A stretch of DNA of 64,000 bases from Climacteris rufus (taxonomy: Eukaryota > Chordata > Aves > Passeriformes > Climacteridae). The stretch's first letter is position 1. Each line of letters begins with the position of its first letter. This document shows positions 46,865 to 56,969 of the stretch, in pieces. A program made the translations under genes and the position numbers. The stretch spans positions 1,047,385 through 1,111,384 of the forward strand of contig VZRZ01004576.1 in NCBI GenBank assembly GCA_013398175.1, in the 5' to 3' direction. The notes beneath the pieces are model-generated. The model worked only from the letters and a program-made list of their open reading frames with translations, had not been told where the DNA came from and did no database searches.

Positions 46865-49800
46865 ACAAAGAGGCAGAAATTAGTCTCTCTAAAGCCGATT
46901 ACAAAATCAGCACTTCTTCTGAGCTTGGAGGCTGTTTCTTCTTGTAACTTCCCTCCTCTTCCCCCTCCCCCCAAAGTGTTCTGTGTTATGGACCTCTCTT
47001 CACATTTCTTCATCTATCCATCTGCCTGTTGGACCTTGGGTTTTTGGACCAGGATTTGCACAAATTTGAGGAAGCCTAACCAAGAAAACGTTAAATATGC
47101 ACAGTGTTTGTTCATAGGCCATAGCAGGCACACAAGAGAATATGTTCTCTCCTTTAAGACACTCTAGTCCTGTTTATGCACTGTTTCCAAGAGTCAGTTA
47201 ATTTAATTATGGAGATTTGATACTTACATCTTGAAAATAAATTTGGTGGGCTTTTTTTCCTCTTTCTAACTGCTAGGTCGGGCCCACCTAAAGCTGAAAA
47301 TCATCACATCTCTACAGTCCCAGGAATGTAAAACAAAACTCTCAGTATTGCATGGGATTAAAAATGTGAAGTTCTATTCACATCAGCTCCTTTAAAACCA
47401 TGTTTGTGTGCTTTACCAAGGAAGCCTTCAGACTAATGTCAGACAGATCTCTGGGATGGCTATTACATTCCCCCTGTCAGGGATCAGAAGAGTCTGTGTA
47501 GTTGCCTTTGGCCTTGAGACAAAAAGCCTTGTGGCATGGTATCAAGGGAAAGAGGAGAGAATAACAAGGAGAACGAAGAAATGGCTTGTCCAAGCCAGAA
47601 AATGTGAAGTTGGAGCTAAGCCAAAGCCAGCCCTGAGACACAGTTTAAACTGTGAAAAGCCCTGGGGCAGCTGGCTCTTTGTTTATCGTGGGTCAGTAGG
47701 TGTGCAGCAGTGCTGGACCAGGGAAGCTTGTACCCTTCCTCTAGCTCAGGGTAGGGATGGCAGGTATCAGTCCCAAACCAGACTGAAAAACAAAATGGGA
47801 AAAGAAACACATGCAAAAATTATGGAGTTTTTTGACTGAATTTGAATGGCTCTGACAAGTGATGGGGCTTTTGGTGCATTTCAATCAAAGAGTAGGTACT
47901 TGATTCTGGGATGTGGTGGACTTCTCTGGTCTCGACAAAGTGAGTCCTCTGAGGCTGACTGTGCTGGGTGCCTGAGCTGGTAACAGGAAGGTCTGACATG
48001 GTCCTGCTGTCTGTGAAAGATGATGCTAACAGGCAGGGAAGCTTTAGATAACATCACTGCTCATCATAGCACTCTCCAAATTTTCCCTCCCACAAGAAAA
48101 ACATGCCTTTCAGAGACTGGGGATTTATTGAGGAATTATGCATTCCCACACTTAGTGTTTTCTAAGGGTTGGGTCCAAAGCCCTTGGAAGATTTTCAGTT
48201 GACTGCAATGGTCAGTGGCTCCAGCTTACAATGTCTTTTATATGGCTTTTACCAAGAACTTTGTAATGATGTTGTGACACCTCATAGCACCCCTCTGAGG
48301 CTGGTTCCTTCACAAGGAAAATGCTCCCCCAGCTCATTTGTTTTGGCAACTAGCTTATTTGGTTTTTCATGCCAAAAAAGAAGGAAACCATCTGCCAATT
48401 CAGGTTCTGTGGTCTTCGTATAAAGCTAGGAAAAAGAATCTAGACTTGAAAAACTGGTCTTATTATTCCCACAACAAACCTACTAAAACCATTCTTCTAC
48501 CAGTCTTTGATCATCCCTGATGAATCATATGCAGGCAAGGACAGCATCAACACTGAAAGAGAAAGTAGTGAAATGAGGCAGAGATGGGTGTAACAACAGG
48601 AGGCAGGAGTGGAAAGTAGTCTATAGATGGGCTGGCACCAGAGGGACCAGCCGAGGACCACAAAATGGACCTCACCGTTTGACAGTGGCATGTTCTGATA
48701 GGAGTTGGAATGGTACAAAAGCAACTGTTGGACAGAATAACCAGACCAGACATCTGAAAAATACCCATTTCTGAGTAATAACTTCAGTACTCATCATTAT
48801 GAGTTTTGTGGCATAAAATCTCACTGTCTGACAGAATTGACATGGAGGGACACTCAAGAAAGCCACTTGCCCTTATGGAGTGCCTGAGGCTTATGGAGTC
48901 TGAGGAATCAACATTCGCCCTTTTCTGTGTTTGAGACATTCTAGTTCTTGATCAATAGAGATTATGGTTTCAAGTCCTGGCCATTTCTTTAGTCCTAAAA
49001 CAAGGCAAGGAAGCACCAAGCTAAATAGGTAAACATTCTATATAAATCTTCTCGCAAGGGCAAATGAGAAGTGAACAAAAATGTCTTTAGTATACAGGTT
49101 CTCTTCTGCCTGGTTTCTGCAGGCAAATCATAAGTCTTTCATGTGACCATGAGATTTCCCTTTTGTTGTTTATTCCCAGACTCCCATTTGTCCAAACTCA
49201 GACTTAGGAAGATAAAACCTTTAGCAGTGTACTGGCTAGCACAAGGTGCAGAGAGAGGGTCCTACTGGAGGCTACCATTCACATTGGAAAATAATGCTTT
49301 CCCAAAACAAGGTGGTTCTGTCACAATTCAAAAGGAAAAAAGGTTTCTTCTTAACCTAAGTTACCACTTGACGTAAAATCCTTGTCAAGATGATGATTGT
49401 GGTTGGTAGGATTGGGCAAAATCCTACTCTCTCATAGCCTTTAGTTCAATCTGCCACTTTGGACAAGAAACTACAAATGTCTGATTCCATTTAAAGATGG
49501 TTTTTATTCTGCACAGACATCTGAAAGATGACCATCTGTCCCTTTTCTCACATCCTCACTCTCTGACCCCCAAATTCTTACACTGCTTGGTTTTCACTGG
49601 GAAAAAACAGGAATTTTGAGGTTCAAGATCCAAACACGGCTCCAGTTTCAATGCTGACAGGATTTATAATTTCCACTGGGCTGATGAGAATGATCCTTTA
49701 AAAACTATCTATGTGAACAGAAAAATCTGTGTGATGTAATTTGCTTTTCTTTTATCAGAAAGGGTGGTGCTGAGAGACCTCAAGGGTTTCAGGGTTTGTG

Positions 49801-51660
49801 TGTCCCAGTGTATTAATCGACTTTTAGTAGTGTGCACATTTGGTAGACCTAGGCTGCAAGTCAGTGCAATATACATGATGTAAAACCATCACTCATTACT
49901 GGAACGAGTCTTTTATATGTAAGTAGACCTGTGACCCTTCTGAAAACATTCACAGCAACTACTGGCATTGATAGACAACAGGGAGGGTTGAAATGAACAG
50001 CATTTGCATTGCACGTGATTGGTTGTTAAAAGAGGAAGTTTGACAGTAAATCATGAAAAGCTAGTGTGCATGTGCCTGAGTAGGATCCTTAAAAGAACCC
50101 AAAACACCAAGAGATCTGTCAAATAACTATAAAATCATAAGTTTTTTACAAATGCATTTCCAAGAACAGTGTCCACTCTCCAGTGCGGAGCATGCTGCTG
50201 CAGCAATCATTTAAAATTCTGCTAAATCATTCTGCGACTCTCTAACCAGCACTAATAGCTTTTAGGCTGGCTGGCAATCTCACTCCAACAGGAAGCCTTG
50301 CACAGTCTTCCAGACCATTTATATGTGTGGTTGAGTGAGGGAGAGCACTGCAGATTTAATTTAGTGCCCTTGGTGGCTTTCAGTAAAATATATATAGATA
50401 TTAATCAATTGTGACTTCTGGTTTGGGGGTGGGAGTTCATCTGGAGTACAGGAAAATCAAATGAAACTCATAAAGATGAAAGTTGTCTTGATTTCATTTG
50501 CTGATTTTAAACAGCAAATTGTTTCTTACTCATCCTTGCATGATAATTGGCAAATGTACTGAAATGGGTTATTTGAGTTTCAATGGACTCTCTGGGCAAT
50601 CACGCCGTAAGTGGAGTTCAGAATGTGCCCTATAGGTACGATTGCTAATGGCATTGCTCAGATAATTTCTGTCTGGGAGAAATACATTGTATTTTGAAGC
50701 TGGCATCTTGGAATGAGGAGGCAGAGACATATTTAGCTGTGTCTGGCATGGGGTCCCCAAGCAGATGAGAAGCTGCAGCACAGCCCTGAAAATGTGAGCC
50801 ATTGATTCAGCTGCAGGGAGCAAGAAATGGGAGTAAATTGTATGAGATGAATGAGACTCCATAGGTCTGTAGGCAACATTATTCTGCAGATGAGAGTCAC
50901 TTCATCAGACATTAGGCTTTGAATATTGCACTTTAATTTGGTTGAGTAGTGTGTCTCTGTTGCCCTCAGAGGGCAATTTATACTATCTGATGCTAAGGGC
51001 TTGCATTTCCAGAATATGAGTCATCTCCTTATCTGCGGATAGCTCACCTTCTGCAGGTGTCTTTGAGAATGGATGGAGCCTAGCTCAGACTAGCACACTG
51101 AACTCTTTAGATGATCATGGCTAGAATCAGAGTTGCCATGTCAGGGGCAGAGTTTTAGAATCTGGCATGTTACCAGATTCTAAGAATCTCCAGGACAGAA
51201 TGGTTTGGTTATAAGGAACTAAATGTGGAGTAGGGATGCAGCTTCAGGGGTCTGTGCTGGTGCAGCTGAGAGCAGACTATGCCTGTAGTCTGCAGATTAC
51301 AGCTGTGGGGGCACTTTAGTGATTCTTTTTGTCTCACATCTACAGAAGGCAAGTAGGAATTGTGTTAAATGAGTGAGAATAGTGCAATGGAGCTCAGAGT
51401 CTAATAGGGACTGGGAGTGCCCTGTGCTGATGTATAGGTACCTGCACTCCATGGGAAGAGCTGTCTGGGTGGCACTGCTGGCAGAGGGACATCTGCCCTT
51501 TCGTCCTTCAAACTCAGCAACGCAGTGCTGAGCAGTTCTGCTGAAAACAAGGGAGAAAACAACCACCCAGCCACAGCTGGTGCCTCTCTCCTCCTCTCCC
51601 ACATAGCTGCTGTTGCCATGGCAGCAGTCATCACCGTTGGAGGATGCTCTGGGGGGCCGC
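46865..51660. other. Unique non-coding DNA
   Basis: No gene is recognised in about 4.8 kb. A C-rich stretch with a C6 run follows at about 46950-46976. The 143-codon plus frame at 47408-47839 has no domain. On the minus strand a donor-like GCAGAAG then GTGAGC lies at about 51043-51053, with no convincing upstream acceptor. Confidence 0.5.
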
Positions 51661-51689
51661 CTCCTCCTTCTCCTCCTCCTCCTCCTCAC
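51661..51689. repeat. (TCC)n trinucleotide repeat
   Basis: About nine CTC/TCC units with one TTC interruption. The minus-strand frame here starts with a run of Arg encoded by this repeat, so that 130-codon frame (51297-51689) is not credible as a gene. Confidence 0.95.
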
Positions 51690-53273
51690 CTGCTGTTCTC
51701 ACTGCCTTAGGAGCATCAGGCTGCTCCCATGGATGAGTCAGTGACAGGTTCCTTCACTGCCTTTCCTGTGGAGTGCTGGCTCTCCCCTCTCCTGAGAGTC
51801 TCTGCTGTAGCACGACCATTTTACTGACCCCTGGCACAGCCACACAACAATTGCCTGCTCTTACTGCACCAGGTGCAGAGGTACTTCCCAACCTCTTGAT
51901 CCAGTGCTATGTGTGTCATTGCGAAACATGTTCTTGCTCTTAGCATGTATAAGAGCATTTTACAGAGTGATGGCATTTCTTTGACCCTTTATGATGTAGA
52001 CAGCAAGTTTTCTACTCCTCTCAGTGTGGAAATCTGCCTGCCTTTACCCATTTTTGTGCCCTTCATCAGGCAGTGGGAGTCAGTAAGTGTTGTACACTTA
52101 ATTCTCCCAAGTCTTCCTCAAGACTGTTCCTTTTCAATTGGTAAGCTGTACTACTGAGCCCTGATAACTCTCCAACATCAACAGCCATGTAAAGGAAAAG
52201 TTTTTAGGGGTGTTGTATGCAGAATTCAGAGTATGTGGGATGGATGGATCTTGTGGACCAGCCATCAAAGTATGTTCAGGTTATTTCTGCAATTCACTTC
52301 CAAATTTTCTCACTTTTCACTTCTGTTCTAAGTAGCTGAAATCCTGGGTCAGACCTAAGTATAAATTTAGAGCAGAGTTATGGTTGTGGCTATCCAGGGC
52401 ATAGAGGGGTTGTTTTGGCAGGCTGACATTTTGGTGTGGGTATGTTCTTCTTACTTCTTTATCTTGTGGGTGGTTGTCATGTATAGAGGATTGAGCAAAG
52501 GATGACATAAAAGTCCACATGGCAGCAACTAAAGTTTTCTCCATACAGGAGAAATTACCAGTTTTCTCATCTTCATTTTCAAATGTACTTGTTCTCTCCC
52601 TGCCCCCATGGAAAATTTAAGCTGTAATTGAAAGAGAGTTATTATAGGGTTGACATTATAAACTTTAACTTGGTTTAAAATTTTAAAAAAGTACTTTGAA
52701 AAATATTTTCCTCATTGAATCCAGACTAAAGCTGGACTAAAGCTGTCCATTCTCTGGGAAATTCAGACCAACAAAACGCCCTCAAAAACATATTAAATTC
52801 CCTCAGCAGGGATTTTCTTAAAGGAAGCAATTATAAAACTATCAAAAATATCTCACTTCAAGGCTTTCAGAAGGCAGCATCAGTGGGGGAGTTGAAGCTC
52901 TGATACCCATAAGGTACCTCTTCCTCTGCTTCCTACTGTGGGACCCAGATCTGCACCCCATGAATCCTGGCTGATGATCTGCAGCCAGAAGTGTTTTTGA
53001 GCTGATGGTCCGCGTCTGGGAAATCTGAATTTTTTTCAACCTGCAGGGTTTTGATGACTGCTAAGTTTAGCAGAGAGAGGAGGGGAGGGGGTGAGCTGAC
53101 AGGAAAGCAGACGGTGCTCCACTGGAGCCCCTGCAGGGTGAATGAAAATCACCATTCCTTTTCCTGAACAAGCAATTTTCAGTGGAAAATGGCTTTTGTC
53201 AGATTTTTTTTTGCCCAACTCTTCCCTGTGGGTTTTTAATGCCAGTTCTCCATGTCCCTACCCTTCTCTACAG
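51690..53273. other. Unique non-coding DNA
   Basis: No gene is recognised. A perfect 11-bp tandem duplication GACTAAAGCTG lies at 52724-52745 and a purine-rich stretch with G4-G5 runs at about 53070-53093. Confidence 0.5.
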
Positions 53274-53352
53274 GCCTGGCATTCTGCCCAGCTGGAGTCC
53301 CATGGACAGCAAGGTCTCCTGTCTGGTGGACGCATTGCAGAAGAGCAAGAAG
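53274..53352 (+). other. 79-nt exon-like segment with a start codon (candidate)
   Basis: A good 3' splice-like site (GTCCCTACCCTTCTCTACAG) and a donor (AGCAAGAAG then GTAATC) bracket 79 nt. One open frame holds an ATG at 53302 (CCCATGG, G at +4) and reads MDSKVSCLVDALQKSKK up to the donor. A second frame is open too. I do not recognise the peptide. It could be an alternative first coding exon of a plus-strand gene, but chance is at least as likely. Confidence 0.2.
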
Positions 53353-54076
53353 GTAATCTCTCAGGTTGAAATGGGGCAACCAACTGAGAGCTTTCTAGTG
53401 GGAAATAGGAGCCTGGGGTTACAGGATATTTATCCTGCAGCACTCAGAAGTCACTGCACCAGCATTTCCAGATAAAATAATTTTGGGGACTGGACAGGGA
53501 TGTTGTTCATAGGATCCATTTTTTTGAAGGACAAAAACTTTTCCGTTCTGAAGTAATTGGTGGGTGGTTTGTTTTTTTTTCCAAATGCATCTTTTTCTTA
53601 AGTGAAGGGAGGTATCTTTCATTACTATTTCCATGAAGCTGGGAAGCAGACTGTTAAGAAGAAAAAACTTTTTCAACTAAAATTGGTTTGAAAGGATCAT
53701 GTAGAGGTGGACTGGATATAGCTTTTACAAAACAGAGAGTGAATCTGTAAAGGAAACCCTTGTATTTTCCACAGCCAAGGTTGTATCTCTATAATATTGT
53801 CTTGCATTGAGACTTAATGGGATTTAGATGTTATCTGTACCAGGATTTCTGCTGTCAGCTTCAAACTGAAATAAACTGTATTGGTGCAAGCCATACCTAG
53901 CATTAACAGTTTTTTTTTAATACTGGGCACTCCATTTAGTGCTCCTACATCAATTTATTAAAGGGCACACTGCAAGCAAGCCATCATTTAACAGGAAACC
54001 CAGAAATATGCAGAGATGGCTTATGCCAGAAATTTTTATTGCTGCTGACAGTGTCATCTTTAAACGGGAAGAGACA
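53353..54076. other. Unique non-coding DNA
   Basis: Nothing is recognised apart from T-rich runs at about 53520 and 53574-53581. Confidence 0.5.
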
Positions 54077-54271
54077 TCACAAAATCAAATGTCTGTGATC
54101 TCTTAGTGTTGTGCCACAGTTTTCGTGGTAGGGTTTGAATCCTTCTGTTTTCCAGAAAATCTCCTGGCGGTTCCAGTCCATCTTGCTCTGCATGTCATGC
54201 TGCAGGCTGTTAGGGAGTGGTTTTACCCCCAAAATTAACAGGATGATAGCGGTCCAAATGGTATATCCCAT
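54077..54271 (-). CDS. Candidate secreted-peptide ORF or signal-peptide exon, 64 codons
   Basis: The ATG at 54271 has a near-optimal start context (AGAAGCATGG: A at -3, G at +4), and an in-frame TAG lies eight codons upstream. The first 16-20 residues (MGYTIWTAIILLILGVKPLP) look like a signal peptide or signal anchor: short N-region, a hydrophobic core TAIILLILGV, then a polar region. The rest is hydrophilic with a single Cys. A donor-like GGGG then GTAAAA follows codon 15, so it could be a first exon that encodes only a signal peptide. It lies about 0.7 kb downstream, on the same strand, of a candidate recursive splice site. No family is recognised and chance is not excluded. Confidence 0.25.
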   Translation of the reverse strand: MGYTIWTAIILLILGVKPLPNSLQHDMQSKMDWNRQEIFWKTEGFKPYHENCGTTLRDHRHLIL

Positions 54272-54896
54272 GCTTCTGTCAGGCAGGAGCAACTAGTTGA
54301 TTCTTGAATGAATTATTTTGAATGTTTTTAATGTGCTCCATGCTCTGTGCAGGGCAGTGTTCAAAACTATTATTAAAACTTATAAGTCCTAGACCACATG
54401 TTCTCTCCTATGAACATGATGCCAACATTATTGTGGTGCACTTGAGAAAAATAAACAAATTAGTTAAAAATATGCTGGTCCTGGGAACTGCTAATGTATA
54501 TGGTATGCAAGATATAAATTAAATTCATCAATTGTACAAATTAGCCTTTTTATGAATAACATTAAAATGAACCTGATACTAGCCAAGTTTAAGAATAGCC
54601 CAATTCAAGTGATGTTTATAATTTTGAAGTAGAAGTGCTGCAGACATTATAATTATTATAGGAATAGTTCCTGCATTACTTCTGTTCTGGAGGGGAAAAA
54701 GGAGAGGAAGCAGTCCAGCATTTTATAGATAGTTAAGGAATTTCCTGCTTCTTTATTAGCCATTTTGAACTACAAATTTAGATCTGTCTGGGGAAAAAAA
54801 CTGGAATAAGTCAGATCAGCTGGGAACCAATAAAGAAAAATACTTTTAGTAGCCTAGCAAAAGCAAAATCATCACCTCAAAAAAAAAGAAACTTAC

Positions 54897-54968
54897 TCAT
54901 AAAGTTACAGCCAAGGCAGGAGTGCTCATGCACAAGTGTGGAAGTAGAGGATATCTTAAAGGACTTAC
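54897..54968 (-). other. Candidate RS-exon of a recursive splice site
   Basis: If the junction at 54969/54968 is used as a 3' splice site, the next strong donor on the minus strand is GTAAGT at 54896-54891. This defines a 72-nt exon that begins with GTAAGT. That is the architecture described for vertebrate recursive splicing, where the reconstituted 5' splice site competes with the RS-exon's own donor. The stretch contains stop codons and is not a coding exon. Confidence 0.3.
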
Positions 54969-54971
54969 CTG
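54963..54971 (-). promoter_or_regulatory. Candidate recursive splice site CAG|GTAAGT
   Basis: On the minus strand the site reads TGCTTCTTTCCTTCACCCTCAG immediately followed by GTAAGT. That is a pyrimidine tract and AG acceptor fused to a consensus donor. There is no AG for about 45 nt upstream, and branch-point-like TTTAAC and TTAATAC lie within that zone. This is the ratchet-point motif known from very long introns in flies and from long neuronal genes in vertebrates. Host gene and use are unknown. Confidence 0.35.
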
Positions 54972-55016
54972 AGGGTGAAGGAAAGAAGCATATGAAGTAT
55001 TAATGTTAAATATTCT

Positions 55017-55047
55017 TTTCTGTATTGCTCTTTCAAGTAGTAACACT
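55017..55047. repeat. 31-nt duplicated sequence, copy 1
   Basis: It shares 30 of 31 bases with 56895-56925 (TTTCTGTATTGCTCTTTC core, then AAGTAGTAACACT here). It lies in unique DNA just upstream, on the minus strand, of the candidate recursive splice site. Confidence 0.9.
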
Positions 55048-56649
55048 TAAAAATACTAATTGAAAAAACATGGCTCATAAAAATTAGCCCTTCTGCTTGT
55101 GAAAACAAGTTTAAAATGTAATTGATTTGTTTTGTTCACTTAACTTCATTTTATTAAATGGTTGCTAATAGTCTTCTAAAGCAAATAACAAGCCACTTGA
55201 TGAGAGTAAAATATATTTTCAGACCTGTAAACCATTAGACAGCATTTAGTTACCAAGATCAAGTCAACCAAGGTAGATTATGCTGGAGTATTGAACATTC
55301 AGGTGTTTGAGACCAAAGCCTGGCCTGCAGTAATAGCATTGCTCTTCATAATATGTAAGCCTTTTGAAGGAATCCAGTCAGGTGTCTTGGAAGGAGCAAT
55401 GGTGGTAGGGTGGGAGGTCAGGTAGGGAAGGGAAAAATGGGAGTTATTACAAATGTTTAGTTTCTCGCCTGAAATGTCTTCCTCTGATGATGCTGAACAA
55501 CACTGGACATTGCAAAAGTTCTGTTCCATGCCCCTGGACTGTGATTTAGGTTTTAGACATTACCATTAATTATTGAAACTCAGAAGGCTGCAAAAACATC
55601 TTGATTCATTGGCAAACTGACAAACATATGGTGTGTTTTGCAAACCTCTAGGTTTCTGTTCAGAGGAGGAGAACATTAATTGCATGCAAATTCTACTGGG
55701 ATTTCTGAAACCAGCCATCGTTAACATTGTTAGACATCGTATCTGGGAAGCTCAGTGCATTTTAAAATCTAAGTTAAAAAGTCAGAGCTTTTGTAAAACT
55801 TTTGAGAAGGAAAGTGCTGGAGTGCAATAAACTTAAAGAGGAGCGTAAAAGCATCTGATGCTCTTTGGTATCTGATGTTGGTGTATCAAGAGCTTTGCTT
55901 GTTGGTTGATAGTCTGGATGGTAGGTTAATATTTGTCTTGGTAGGTTGATATTTGCGTTGTTAATATGTCTTGGAAATTGGCATCAGAAGCTGTCCTGTG
56001 TTGCCTGTGGCCTCCTACCATTTCTGTTTCAGCTCTTCGACTGCCAGTTTGACATCTGAAATCCTATGAACGTCAAAACTTCAGACCTAGATTCACTGAA
56101 CTCAGAGTTTAATCAACATTGGCAACAGGCCTTAGATGAAAGAGGTTATGCTGTGATTATTGGCACAACTCAGAGAGCCTCACCAGAGAATGCTGCAGAA
56201 ACACATCATGTAGAAAATAAATTACCATCTTTTTCTAGGCTGTCATGTGGCAGCTGTTCTTCTCCTGATGAAGAAGTGTGCTGACCAGTCACCTCTCTGG
56301 CTGAGGATGGGTGCATAGATATGGCATTGCAGATAGACTCAGAGGAACAAGATCATATGGGCTGTTTTGACCAAGGGCTGTAGGATCACCTTGCCTGGTG
56401 ACCCAACAGGTTTGCTCCACTGGAAGAAGTTGGTAGAGCACTCACCACAGGCTGTAATGTGCAGGACAGTAATTCTGTTGCAGCATGGCTTCAAACTCTG
56501 AAGTGATGGGAGCTGGGATGCCCGTGATTTATAGGAAGGTCCAGCTGACCAGCCCATGGGCTTGTCCTTTCACCCCAGTATGCACAGCAGAGACTAGCTC
56601 TGTGTAGGGCCTCTCTGGGACACAACACACAGAAATTCTGGGTTGTGCT
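55048..56649. other. Unique non-coding DNA
   Basis: No gene is recognised. An imperfect 20-bp tandem (GGTAGGTTAATATTTGTCTT, GGTAGGTTGATATTTGCGTT) lies at 55920-55959. The 72-codon plus frame at 56066-56284 follows a fair acceptor-like site (ACCATTTCTGTTTCAG) but is closed just upstream of its ATG and has no recognisable domain. Confidence 0.5.
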
Positions 56650-56969
56650 GTGTCACAAAGTGACAGGATGAGAGAAAATGGCCTCAGATTGCACCAAAGG
56701 AGGTTTAGATTAGATATTGGGAAAACTTTTCTTCACAGAAAGGGTTGTTAAGCATTGAAACAGGCTGCCCAGTGAAGTGTTTGAGTCACCATCACCAAAA
56801 GTGTTCAAGAAAATATGTGAATATGGCCCTTGAGGACATGGTTTAGTGGTGAGCACAGCAGTGGTGCTTTGCTGACAGTTGAATCTGAGAGGTCTTTCTG
56901 TATTGCTCTTTCAAGTAGTTACACTAGTAGTACACAAATGTAACAATTCCATGTTTCTATGATTCTAAA
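56650..56969 (+). mobile_element. CR1 LINE 3' end with an internal insertion
   Basis: Plus-strand CR1: 'gtgacaggatgagagaaaatggcctcagattg', 'ggtttagattagatattgggaaa', 'cttcacagaaagggttgttaagcattgaaacaggctgcccagtgaag', 'gaggacatggtttagtggtgagca', 'gagaggtcttt', and finally 'tttctatgattct'. Between the 'aggtcttt' block (ends about 56897) and the terminal 'tctatgattct' tail, the expected short 'tccaacctaaatga' link is replaced by about 50 bp of foreign sequence that begins with the 31-nt repeat found 1.9 kb upstream. Confidence 0.92.
56895..56925. repeat. 31-nt duplicated sequence, copy 2, inside the CR1 tail
   Basis: It matches 55017-55047 with one mismatch (TAGTTACACT against TAGTAACACT) in the same orientation. 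Because it interrupts a CR1 consensus, this copy is the derived one. Confidence 0.9.

Noticed and set aside
46680..47013. Tyr/Ile/Cys-repeat proteins on both strands
   Set aside because: They are translations of the palindromic TA/CA microsatellite.
47408..47839. 143-codon plus frame
   Set aside because: Unremarkable composition, weak start context and no splice signals of note.
51297..51689. 130-codon minus frame starting with poly-Arg
   Set aside because: The N-terminus is a translated (TCC)n repeat and the rest shows no family.
56066..56284. 72-codon plus frame with a protein-like N-terminus after an acceptor-like site
   Set aside because: An in-frame TGA lies just before the ATG, the context is weak and no family is recognisable.
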